A stretch of 51,478 bases of DNA from UCB2 sp964475735. GTDB lineage: Bacteria > Chloroflexota > Dehalococcoidia > Tepidiformales > Tepidiformaceae. How positions within the stretch are numbered: the first letter of the stretch is position 1; every line of letters starts with the position of its first letter. The notes beneath the pieces were generated by a model. It made no database searches, was not told the origin of the DNA, and saw nothing but the letters and a program-made list of their open reading frames with translations. The stretch covers positions 1 to 51,478 of the forward strand of contig CAYYYI010000004.1 in the NCBI GenBank assembly GCA_964475735.1. Direction: 5' to 3'. The translations under genes and the position numbers were made by a program. This document shows, piece by piece, positions 42,063-49,833 of the stretch.

Positions 42063-43007
42063 TCAGTACGGCTGGCTCTGCTCGAAGAGGCGGCGCGGGT
42101 TCCCCTCGGTGAGCTTCCGGATATCGTCGTCGCTCACGCCCCGCTCGCGGAGCATCGGCACGACGTCAAGGGGTATGTGAGTGTAGTTCCACTTCGGCAG
42201 CGCTCTTTCGGGGATTCCCGGGGGGATCATGTCGATGTGGCAGGAAGCATCGTGTGACACGGTAATGCGACCGGCGTAGCCCTTCTCGATCAGTGCCGCG
42301 ATCATGTCCGCCCGCTGCTCGGAGGTGCGCGGCGCGGGAATGCCAATGCGGTCCATACCGCAGTAGGCGCCGGACTGGACAATCTGCTCCAGGTAGGAGA
42401 GGTCATCGGAGTCGTCAGAGTGGCCGATAACGACGCGGTTGAGGTCGACGCCTTCCTCCTGGAAGACGCGGATCTGGTCGAGACCGGTGCGGCCAGCAGC
42501 GTAGGTGTGGGTACAGATGGGGACACCGGTGGCGCGGTGAGCCTTTGCCGAAGCGCGCAGCACGCGCTCGTTCATAGCGTGCATCTCCGGCTCAGTGGCG
42601 CACTTGATGACGTTGGCGCGGACGCCAGTCTGCCCAATGCCAACCGTTATGTCCCGCACGAAGAGGTCCACCATCTCCTGGTCGGGGCGGTGGTGGAAGT
42701 AGAAGGGCACCTGGTAGTAGAGCCCGGTGGCGACGATGATCTGCATTCCCGAGCGGCGCGCGGCCTCGGCGATAAAGGCGGAATCGCGGCCGAGGTCAAT
42801 CGGGGTCAGGTCCACCATCGTCTGCACGCCGGCCTCACGCGCCGCCTTGAGTTTCGTTACGGCGTTCTCCATCTGGGCGTGGCGATCGAATAGCTCCGGG
42901 TATTGCTGGTACATGGGCGGCCACATGACCAGCACGTGCTCGTGCATGAGCGTGAAGCCCATGCCTGCCGTATCGAGCGGACCGGTTGCCGATTGAATGA
43001 TCGCCAT
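42063..43007 (-). CDS. Phosphotriesterase-family metal hydrolase
   Basis: This 314-residue amidohydrolase-superfamily TIM barrel has a binuclear metal set: H22-x-H24 (MHEHV), Lys135 (VIKCATE, the carboxylated lysine), His167 (CTHT), His196 (IGHSDD) and Asp253 (SHDAS). The substrate could be a lactone, as in many PLL enzymes, or an organophosphate; the sequence does not decide. I chose the ATG at 43007 since GAGGTG lies upstream and MAIIQSATGPL begins the family homology. A terminator hairpin lies upstream, so it is transcribed separately from the membrane glycosyltransferase gene. Confidence 0.86.
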   Translation of the reverse strand: MAIIQSATGPLDTAGMGFTLMHEHVLVMWPPMYQQYPELFDRHAQMENAVTKLKAAREAGVQTMVDLTPIDLGRDSAFIAEAARRSGMQIIVATGLYYQVPFYFHHRPDQEMVDLFVRDITVGIGQTGVRANVIKCATEPEMHAMNERVLRASAKAHRATGVPICTHTYAAGRTGLDQIRVFQEEGVDLNRVVIGHSDDSDDLSYLEQIVQSGAYCGMDRIGIPAPRTSEQRADMIAALIEKGYAGRITVSHDASCHIDMIPPGIPERALPKWNYTHIPLDVVPMLRERGVSDDDIRKLTEGNPRRLFEQSQPY

Positions 43008-43065
43008 TCGCCACACCTCGCGGAGGATTCGCACACGATACCTGCGCGAACAGGGCAGCGAAAGC

Positions 43066-43093
43066 AAGCGGCTCGCCTTTCGGCGAGCCGCTT
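43066..43093. terminator. Strong hairpin terminator
   Basis: AAGCGGCTCGCC, loop TTTC, GGCGAGCCGCTT: a perfect 12-bp stem, between the end of the membrane glycosyltransferase gene and the start of the phosphotriesterase-like gene (both minus strand). Confidence 0.78.
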
Positions 43094-43118
43094 TGATTCG
43101 GGAACCCGGGCCGGGCCG

Positions 43119-44879
43119 CTAAGAGCCGCCGCCGCTGGCGCCGACAGCATCTGCCGCCAGCGGCTCGGCAATGTGGCCAGTCTGGGGCACGAGAACCCTC
43201 CGGCTGCCCTTTTCGGCCACGCGGTAGATGAGCCCCTTGCCGCGCGCCAGCTTCGTCTGAGCGTGCAGGGCGGGCAGACTGGCGAAGAAGAACGTGATCA
43301 CGGCCATTAGCGGCCACATGGTGTACTGGGCGGCCGCAGCCCAAAGGCTCACGTACTCCGGCCGCCGGGGCCGCGTGAGAGTCTCGATGAGGATCATCAT
43401 GATGAGCGGGAAGAGGCAGACGGCCACGAGGATGCCGACCAGGTTGACCCACATCACGGGCTCTATCAGGCCGGTGGAATCGAAGGCTAGCCACTGCGAA
43501 GGATGCGCGAGCTGCTCGGGATGCCAGCCGGGACCAGGAACCGGGTACCGGTGCGTCCACCAGCCCGGGAGCGGCGCGCCGAGAGCGCCGGCCATTCGCG
43601 CGGGCAGCAAGATGCCGAGCGTCACGAGGTACCACTGCGCCGCCCACAAGACGTGTACCTTCGTCACGGCGCCCGCGAGCAGGAGGCGCCGGCGCCGGCC
43701 CAGCGGGCTTCGCCGCGACGCTGCCGCTCGCCACGCGTAAGGGATATCGCTCGCGCCCCAGGCATGGCGGACGCTCTGGGCGTAGTGCGCCTTGAGCGTC
43801 TTGACGTAGCCGTCGGTGAGCACGCAATCGTTGCCCAGGGGCAGGAAGAGTGACTCGACGTGCACGCGGTCGCCAAGTGCGTAGCAGCACTTGAGATAGA
43901 CGTGCCAGTCTTCTGGGATGACTTCCTCGTCCCAGTAGTCGACTTCGTCGAGCATCTTCCAGCTGACCGAGTAGCACGAGGTGGGGAACTTGACGCTCCC
44001 GGGCATGACGAGGTTGGAGAGCCTGTTAATGCCCGAGAGGCCGTCCGGGAGGCGAAGAGGCGCGGGGATGTCCCAGATGTTGTTGGAGTTGAAGATGGTG
44101 GGCTGCCAGAAGGTGCGGTAGCGGTCTCCGTTGCTGAGGAACAGGTAGTTGAGAGCGGCAAAGTGCCGGGGATGGAAGACGGCGTCGGCGTCGCAACTGG
44201 AGATGGTGTATCGCTCAATCTCTTCGCCGCGCCGCTCGATGAGGTAGATGCGCGCCTCGCGAGCGGCCCAGGCTTCGTTGGAGCCCTTGCCGGGGGTCTC
44301 GTTAGGGAGGCCGCCGGGGTGGAAGGTCGCGAACATGTCGCCAAACCGCTCCCGGTAGCGGGCGACGAGGCGGGCGGCCTTGGCGTCGGAGCCTTTTTCG
44401 CGCGCCTCCATCGCCATGACGACGACCAGCTGGCGCGCGTTCAGCTGGGCTGCGAGCGAGTCGAGGGTGCGCGAAAGGCCACCTTCGCTTTCGTTGTAGT
44501 TGGGAATGATGACCATGTGGCGGGGCCAGTCCCACGCGAGCGCATCGGGGTGCTCCGTCTGCCATCGGGCGTATCTTGCCAGCCAGTCAGCCCGCTCCCA
44601 CCGCCTGATGCGGCGGAGGCCCACCACGCACGAGAGGGCCACGCCGTAGGACCGCACCAGCCAGTAGCTGAAGAAGAACAGCGTGCCGATGGCGAAGGCC
44701 CAGGGAGCATAGTAGGGACCCCAGAAAATGGTGGAGATGAGAAAGACGGAGAGCCCAAGGGGCAGGGCGTTCCAGGCCCGCTCGCGAAGGGGGGTGCTTG
44801 CGGTAAGCCCGGGGATGAACGGATCCGGAACGGCGGCGCCGGGCAAGCGCTGCGTTGCACGACGGGCCACTACGGCCAT
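43119..44879 (-). CDS. Large membrane-bound family 2 glycosyltransferase
   Basis: The 586-residue protein has two N-terminal membrane helices (about 39-80), a cytoplasmic GT-A domain with MVIIPNYNESEGGLSRTL (about 121-138), GSNEAWAAR, the DxD-like SSCDADAVFHPRHF and a late DEEVIPEDWHVYLKC (general base Glu/Asp), then HAWGASDIPYAW. Three or four C-terminal membrane helices follow (about 415-550). The layout is like processive or lipid-modifying GT2 enzymes. The substrate is unknown. No partner gene adjoins it. ATG at 44879; the hairpin at 43066-43093 terminates it. Confidence 0.82.
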   Translation of the reverse strand: MAVVARRATQRLPGAAVPDPFIPGLTASTPLRERAWNALPLGLSVFLISTIFWGPYYAPWAFAIGTLFFFSYWLVRSYGVALSCVVGLRRIRRWERADWLARYARWQTEHPDALAWDWPRHMVIIPNYNESEGGLSRTLDSLAAQLNARQLVVVMAMEAREKGSDAKAARLVARYRERFGDMFATFHPGGLPNETPGKGSNEAWAAREARIYLIERRGEEIERYTISSCDADAVFHPRHFAALNYLFLSNGDRYRTFWQPTIFNSNNIWDIPAPLRLPDGLSGINRLSNLVMPGSVKFPTSCYSVSWKMLDEVDYWDEEVIPEDWHVYLKCCYALGDRVHVESLFLPLGNDCVLTDGYVKTLKAHYAQSVRHAWGASDIPYAWRAAASRRSPLGRRRRLLLAGAVTKVHVLWAAQWYLVTLGILLPARMAGALGAPLPGWWTHRYPVPGPGWHPEQLAHPSQWLAFDSTGLIEPVMWVNLVGILVAVCLFPLIMMILIETLTRPRRPEYVSLWAAAAQYTMWPLMAVITFFFASLPALHAQTKLARGKGLIYRVAEKGSRRVLVPQTGHIAEPLAADAVGASGGGS

Positions 44880-45148
44880 GAAAGAAGGCCCTCAGTTCGG
44901 GTCTTCCAACGCCGCCGAGGTTAGCTGCCGGGCTACGGCCGGAGATAGCCGCTCCGCCTTCGCCGCCTCACCGATGAGATACGGCCGCAACGGATTCGCC
45001 CCGAGATCTGGTTCCCCCGTTCCGCCTTCGCGGACTAGGCGCGCGAACGAGTCGCTGAGAGCATGCTTGGCCCCCGGCGAGTCAGTGTCAAGCGGTTTGC
45101 ACGCGCGTTTGTGAAGCCTTCGCCGCTACGTCGCGCTACAGCCCCATG
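44880..45148. other. Spacer with possible promoter and a start-less open frame
   Basis: A 269-nt spacer upstream of the membrane glycosyltransferase gene. On the minus strand it has TTGACA (about 45093-45088) followed about 17 nt later by a poor -10. A GC3-rich open frame of about 77 codons (ending TGA near 44893 in the same direction) has no ATG, GTG or TTG. I see no gene I can defend. Confidence 0.35.
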
Positions 45149-47629
45149 CTAGTCCCTTGCCACGAGCGGAAGCGGAAGCCTGTAGGGCAACCCTGTTCCG
45201 GGCGCAGCAATGGTGATTGTGTGCGCCGTCAGCGACCCCAACCTTGCGTTGCCCACGGAGGTGAGCGTGACCGTGAACGTCTCTCCCACGTCGTCGACGG
45301 AGTCGGCAAGCGTGGCGATGGTGATCGTGCGGGTTTCGCCGCTGGCTGACCCGCCAAGGAAGGAGAGCGTGCCGGACGCGTGCGTGAAGTCAGCGCCCCC
45401 GGTCGCCGTGTCGTTCACGGTGGCATACTGCACGGTGACGCCGGTGGAGGTTGGCAGCCCATCGGAGGTGGTGAGCTTCACCTGCACCTGGACGACACCG
45501 CCTTCTTCGACGGTGCTCGTCGCCACGGCAAATTCGACGGTCCGGACCTGGGCGGCGACTGTCACCGGGGCGAGCTCGGAGGTGGAGCTGCCGGGCGCGC
45601 AGGCGCCGGTGCAGGCGATGGCGGTGATGTTCGAAAGCGGAACGCCCGTGGGAACTGTCGCGGACCACGCGCCGGAGCCGCTGGCCTGCACCTGGGAGAG
45701 GAACTCGGCCTTACCGCCGGGAGCAGCGGGGTTTGCATAGGACACGTAGACGAGTACAGAGCAATCGATGCAGGCGGCGCCGCTCACCATGCCCCCGGCC
45801 CGGGTGGCGATAACCGGGTAGTTGAGCAGCCCGTTGGGCCCGGCGTCGGCGTCGCCGGCGTCGTTGACTGTGGCGCCGTTGTTGCCAAGGTCGACCGGAA
45901 GGCCGCCGTTGGCGCCACTGAGGTAGGGGGCGAGGATGTTGCCCGTCGAGCTGCTTCCCGCGACGGCCATGCCCGCCAAACCGTTGCCGGCGACGATGCC
46001 CGGACGGGCAACCACTCCAGTCGAGCCACTGATGAGCACGCCTTCGCGGGTATTGCCGAGGGCAACGGAGGTATTGAAGCCAGTTCCGATGGAAGTGCTG
46101 CGCCCGATCTTGGTGCCCGGGGCATTTTCAATGTAGACGCCTTCGCGAGTGTTCCCCGAGATGTACTGGAGGATCACAGCGCCATCGCCGCCAACGCGGT
46201 TGTTCGAGCCTTCGAAGATGGCCACGCCGGCCTGGCCGTTGGGGATCTTGCCGGTGCCGCTGGCATCGAGCCCGATGTTGTTCCCCTCAACGACGTTGTT
46301 CGAGGTCGAGGCATCGCGAATGACGACCCCGGCATTCTTGTTTCCGCTGATGAGGTTGCGGTCAGCAACGCTGGCGCCGCCGACGGATGTACCGCTGGCG
46401 CCGGACTGGAGGACTACCCCCTCCGCGCCATTGGGCACGGCCGACGAACCGAAGCCGTTGGTGCCAATCCGGTTGCCTGCGATGACGGTGTTCGCCACAC
46501 CGTCGACGAGCACACCTTCACGAGCGTTCCCGGAGATGACATTGCTGCGTACGGCATTGCCCGCTGCGCCGGAGGCGATCTGCACGCCGGGCCCGCCGTT
46601 GGCAACCGCCGCAACTCCACCCGGCTTGAGGCCGATGACGTTTCCGATCACGGTGTTGCCCGTGGTCCCGGCGCCGACCATGTAGACACCCGCGTTGGTG
46701 TTGCCGCCGATGAAGTTCGCTTCGCCTGCCGGGCCGGGGCCGACCTGGTTTCCGGTTGCCGCGCCGAAGATCGCCACACCGTAGCCGTTGGGCAGCGCTA
46801 TCCCCGCTGAGGAAAGGCCAATGTAGTTCGTATGGAGCACGCTCCCGCTGGCGCCATCAATCGTGACACCATCACCGGCGTTGCAGGCGATGACGCTGCC
46901 TGCGATCACGGTGTTGGTCGCAGCGCTGCCTGTGTAGACGCCGCTCCCGGAGTTGCCAACGCTGCAGGAGGCTTCGGTGCTGGTGGCGACGCCAACGGAT
47001 GAATACTGGACCTGGTTGTCCGATCCTCCGCCAATCAGCACGCCATGGCGGCCGCTGGAGCGCGCAGTCACGCCGAAGAGCACGTTCCCGGCGCCTGAGA
47101 CGCTGAACCCATCGCGCGGGGCAGCGGTGACGGTGACCAGGCTCACATTGTTCCCGCCCGACGTGATCACCAGCCCATCGGAGTCAGAGCCTGCCGCAGA
47201 AGCGTTGATGACGGGCGAAACGGCGCCACCGTTGATCGCCAGGCCGGCTGAATCGTTGATGACCGGCAGCGCCCCGGCCAGCGTGATGACGGGCGACACG
47301 CCGAGTGACGGCGCGAACTGAATGACTTCGGAGATGCCTGCGCCGCACCCGCCGGTGATGTTGCCTGCGCCATTGAACACGCACCCCAGCGTCTGAGCCT
47401 GCTCTTCGGGCGTGATGTCTATCGTGAGGGCGCCAGTGGCGATGAGGATGGCCTCGCGCAGCGTGAGGACGCTATCGGGGAGGTCGGTGTCATCCAGGCT
47501 GTTCACGGTGAGAGTGGCCGGGGGGCCATCTGCGCGAGCGGGGGCGGTCACGTTGGCTGCAAGGACGAGCAGGCACAGCCCGGCCAGCAGCGGCAGGCGC
47601 ACCGTGAGAGGCAGGAAAGCAGAAGCCAT
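45149..47629 (-). CDS. Secreted right-handed beta-helix protein with CSLREA-like motif and Calx-beta domain
   Basis: The 826-residue protein starts with a signal peptide (about 1-34, ending APARADG). Next is TLTVNSLDDTDLPDSVLTLREAI, a CSLREA-type motif with the Cys replaced. Then come about twenty Asn/Gly-rich repeats of the form NxIxGNxIG (about 100-560), a parallel beta-helix with glycan-binding or lyase-like architecture. A Calx-beta domain (about 690-800) includes ATGGADFTHASGTLSF. The C-terminus is YRLPLPLVARD, resembling the YLPLV-type tails of Chloroflexota secreted proteins. I chose the ATG at 47629 for the signal peptide. Probably cell-surface; ligand unknown. Confidence 0.82.
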   Translation of the reverse strand: MASAFLPLTVRLPLLAGLCLLVLAANVTAPARADGPPATLTVNSLDDTDLPDSVLTLREAILIATGALTIDITPEEQAQTLGCVFNGAGNITGGCGAGISEVIQFAPSLGVSPVITLAGALPVINDSAGLAINGGAVSPVINASAAGSDSDGLVITSGGNNVSLVTVTAAPRDGFSVSGAGNVLFGVTARSSGRHGVLIGGGSDNQVQYSSVGVATSTEASCSVGNSGSGVYTGSAATNTVIAGSVIACNAGDGVTIDGASGSVLHTNYIGLSSAGIALPNGYGVAIFGAATGNQVGPGPAGEANFIGGNTNAGVYMVGAGTTGNTVIGNVIGLKPGGVAAVANGGPGVQIASGAAGNAVRSNVISGNAREGVLVDGVANTVIAGNRIGTNGFGSSAVPNGAEGVVLQSGASGTSVGGASVADRNLISGNKNAGVVIRDASTSNNVVEGNNIGLDASGTGKIPNGQAGVAIFEGSNNRVGGDGAVILQYISGNTREGVYIENAPGTKIGRSTSIGTGFNTSVALGNTREGVLISGSTGVVARPGIVAGNGLAGMAVAGSSSTGNILAPYLSGANGGLPVDLGNNGATVNDAGDADAGPNGLLNYPVIATRAGGMVSGAACIDCSVLVYVSYANPAAPGGKAEFLSQVQASGSGAWSATVPTGVPLSNITAIACTGACAPGSSTSELAPVTVAAQVRTVEFAVATSTVEEGGVVQVQVKLTTSDGLPTSTGVTVQYATVNDTATGGADFTHASGTLSFLGGSASGETRTITIATLADSVDDVGETFTVTLTSVGNARLGSLTAHTITIAAPGTGLPYRLPLPLVARD

Positions 47630-47810
47630 TTGTTCGCTCGATTGTCTTGAGGTCTGGCCGATCCAGCATACGCACGCGTGGTGACCGGCTGCACACACAA
47701 TACAGGACGGACGCAACACTCTCTGGCGACAGACCGGCAGGGTTGCGAATGGGTGAGCACTCGAAATTCAGTGCAATCGAAGGGACAAGCGCGGTTGCGG
47801 GCTCTCGCGT

Positions 47811-47816
47811 TACTCT
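47811..47816 (+). promoter_or_regulatory. -10 element of leaderless hydrolase gene
   Basis: TACTCT lies 7 nt before the GTG at 47824, matching the pattern before several other genes here. The rest of the 47630-47810 spacer shows no clear gene. Confidence 0.5.
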
Positions 47817-47823
47817 ACGCGAT

Positions 47824-48543
47824 GTGACAGGGGAACTGACCAGGCGCGAGCGGCTCTACAGCGACCTGCGCGAGGTGCGGTTCTCGCTGGAGGTTGCGGG
47901 CGAGCGCGTCCCCGGGCTGATGTTTCTGCCGCCTGAGCCCGAAGGGCTGCTGCCGTTTGTGCTCATCCAGCATCCCGCGACGTCCAACAAGGACGACTAC
48001 ATCGTTGAAGAGCCGGCGAAGGCATGGGCACGGCGTGGCTGGGCCTGCGCGGGACTTGACGCGCCGCTGCACGGCGAGCGCTCCAATCACGACCCGATGA
48101 GCATCTTCCGCGACCGGAGCCGGTTCCCCGCCATCGCCGCGCAGTTCGCCGCCGAAGTCACAGCCGTCATCGACGCCCTCTCCGCCACCTACCCCATCGA
48201 CCTCTCCCGGCTGGGGTTCGCCGGCTACTCGATGGGCAGCATGCTCGGCATTCCCGCCGTGGCCGCCGATGGGAGGTTCAAGGCGGCGGCATTCTGCCTG
48301 GTTGGCGAAGGCGGGCTGGCTGGTCCCGCCTCCGGTCCCGGCGCTCATGTGCCGAAGCTGGGCCGGGTCGCCGTTCGCATCGTGGGCAAGACCGATGACC
48401 AGCTCATCCCCCGGGAAGCCACGGAGGCGCTGTACGAAGCCCTTCCCGGCGTGAAGGACCTTGTCTGGCTCCCGGGGGGCCACTTCGAGATCGGTCCGGA
48501 CGTCGTCAAAGCAGCAGGGGATTGGCTCAAGGAGCACCTCTGA
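47824..48543 (+). CDS. Alpha/beta hydrolase, dienelactone hydrolase-like
   Basis: The 239-residue protein has LPFVLIQHPATSNKDDY (oxyanion strand), GLDAPLHGERS, the nucleophile elbow GYSMGS, VGKTDDQLIP (acid Asp) and GGHFEI (catalytic His), a complete triad layout. The GTG at 47824 is preferred because of TACTCT 7 nt upstream; a longer form from ATG 47749 is possible. The substrate is unknown. The MFS gene starts immediately after the stop, so the two are cotranscribed. Confidence 0.8.
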   Translation: MTGELTRRERLYSDLREVRFSLEVAGERVPGLMFLPPEPEGLLPFVLIQHPATSNKDDYIVEEPAKAWARRGWACAGLDAPLHGERSNHDPMSIFRDRSRFPAIAAQFAAEVTAVIDALSATYPIDLSRLGFAGYSMGSMLGIPAVAADGRFKAAAFCLVGEGGLAGPASGPGAHVPKLGRVAVRIVGKTDDQLIPREATEALYEALPGVKDLVWLPGGHFEIGPDVVKAAGDWLKEHL

Positions 48544-49782
48544 GTGGGCGGTGACTCCGGCCAGGGCACCGGGCGGAGCAAGAGGGCGAGGCTGGCGGGC
48601 ATCACGCGCCCAATCGTGGTGCTGGGCATCGTTTCGTTCCTGGCCGACCTTTCGGGCGAGATGGTGTACCCGATCATCCCGCTGTTCATCACAGGGACGC
48701 TCGGGGCGCCCGCGCTGGCACTCGGCATCGTTGAAGGTGTCGCTGAGGGCACGGCCAACCTGACGAAGCTCCTATCCGGGCGCTGGTCCGACAGGGCTGG
48801 GAAACGGAAGCCCTTTGTGGTGGCCGGGTATTCACTTGCGGCCGCTGGGAAGGCCTTGCTGGCAGCGGCGCCGGTGTGGCCGGTGGCGCTTGGCGGTAGG
48901 GCGCTCGACCGCTTTGGCAAGGGGCTGCGAACGGCCCCACGGGATGCGATGCTGGCGGACTTCGCGGCACCGGCCTATCGCGGCCGGGTGTTCGGCTTCC
49001 ACCGGGCGCTGGATACGCTCGGCGCCGTGGGCGGGCCGCTGGTGGCGCTGGTTCTGATCGCCCTGCTCGACGACCGGCTGCGGCTGGTGATAGCCATCGC
49101 GGTGGTGCCGGGGGTGATGGCAGTGTTCGCTCTGCGCTGGCTTCCCGAGCACGCCGCCGCCGAGAGCCCCGAGGGCAACGGCTGGCGCTTCAGCGAGCTA
49201 CCGGCGCGGTTCTACATCCTGCTCGCGATCACCGCGCTCTTCATGCTCGGGAATTCCTCGGATGCGTTCCTCATCCTGCGCGCGGAAAACCTGGGGCTGA
49301 CCACGACGATGGTGGTGCTGGCTTACGTCGGTTTCAACGCCGTCTATGCGGCGCTCTCACTGCCCGCCGGCATTGTCTCGGACCGCATGCCGCGGGCGTG
49401 GTTGATGGTCTCCGGGTGGGCGGTCTTCGCGGCCGTCTATGCCGGGTTCGCACTGTCCGGGAGCGGAACGGCCGTGTGGCCGCTCTTCGTTGTCTATGGC
49501 GCCTACATGGCGATGACGGAGGGCGTTTCGCGGGCGCTGGTGGCGGATATTGCCCCGGGGCCTCTCAGGTCGAGCGCGATGGGCCTGTTCCAGGGCGTGG
49601 CTGGCCTGGCGGCGCTTGTTTCAAGCGTGCTGGCGGGAGTCCTCTGGGACCAGGTCGACCCGGCGGCGCCGTTCGTGCTGGGCGCTGGATGCGCGGTGGC
49701 AGCGGCGATAGCCCTCGCGGCGTTCACGCTGGGCGGGGCCATCCACCCACCGGCCCCAGTCCGGGCATCTGCGGGCGGCTGA
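48544..49782 (+). CDS. Major facilitator superfamily transporter
   Basis: The 412-residue protein has about twelve hydrophobic helices with the MFS loop 2-3 motif in GRWSDRAGKRKP and a repeat-like GRALDRFGKGLRTAPRDAML after helix 4. SDRMPRA follows helix 8. The LSGEMVYPIIPLFITG opening resembles MFS exporters of the YfcJ/UMF type, but the substrate is unknown. The GTG start directly abuts the hydrolase stop, suggesting translational coupling. Confidence 0.84.
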   Translation: MGGDSGQGTGRSKRARLAGITRPIVVLGIVSFLADLSGEMVYPIIPLFITGTLGAPALALGIVEGVAEGTANLTKLLSGRWSDRAGKRKPFVVAGYSLAAAGKALLAAAPVWPVALGGRALDRFGKGLRTAPRDAMLADFAAPAYRGRVFGFHRALDTLGAVGGPLVALVLIALLDDRLRLVIAIAVVPGVMAVFALRWLPEHAAAESPEGNGWRFSELPARFYILLAITALFMLGNSSDAFLILRAENLGLTTTMVVLAYVGFNAVYAALSLPAGIVSDRMPRAWLMVSGWAVFAAVYAGFALSGSGTAVWPLFVVYGAYMAMTEGVSRALVADIAPGPLRSSAMGLFQGVAGLAALVSSVLAGVLWDQVDPAAPFVLGAGCAVAAAIALAAFTLGGAIHPPAPVRASAGG

Positions 49783-49795
49783 GCGAGCGCGAGCG

Positions 49796-49826
49796 TATAC
49801 TCCGGCCACAATCACCTTTCCAAGGA
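49796..49826 (+). promoter_or_regulatory. -10 element and Shine-Dalgarno for the ThDP enzyme gene
   Basis: TATACT (49796-49801) is followed by AAGGA (49822-49826), 7 nt before the ATG at 49834. The -35 is not recognisable. Confidence 0.5.
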
Positions 49827-49833
49827 ACCAGAT

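Noticed and set aside
45380..46810. 476-codon open frame on the plus strand opposite the beta-helix gene
   Set aside because: Gly/Ala/Asp-rich antisense translation of a repetitive gene; no signal peptide or domain.
46000..47300. Tandem DNA repeat array or CRISPR-like pattern in the beta-helix gene
   Set aside because: The periodicity is protein-level (NxIxGN helix coils) with divergent DNA; there are no direct repeats with uniform spacers.
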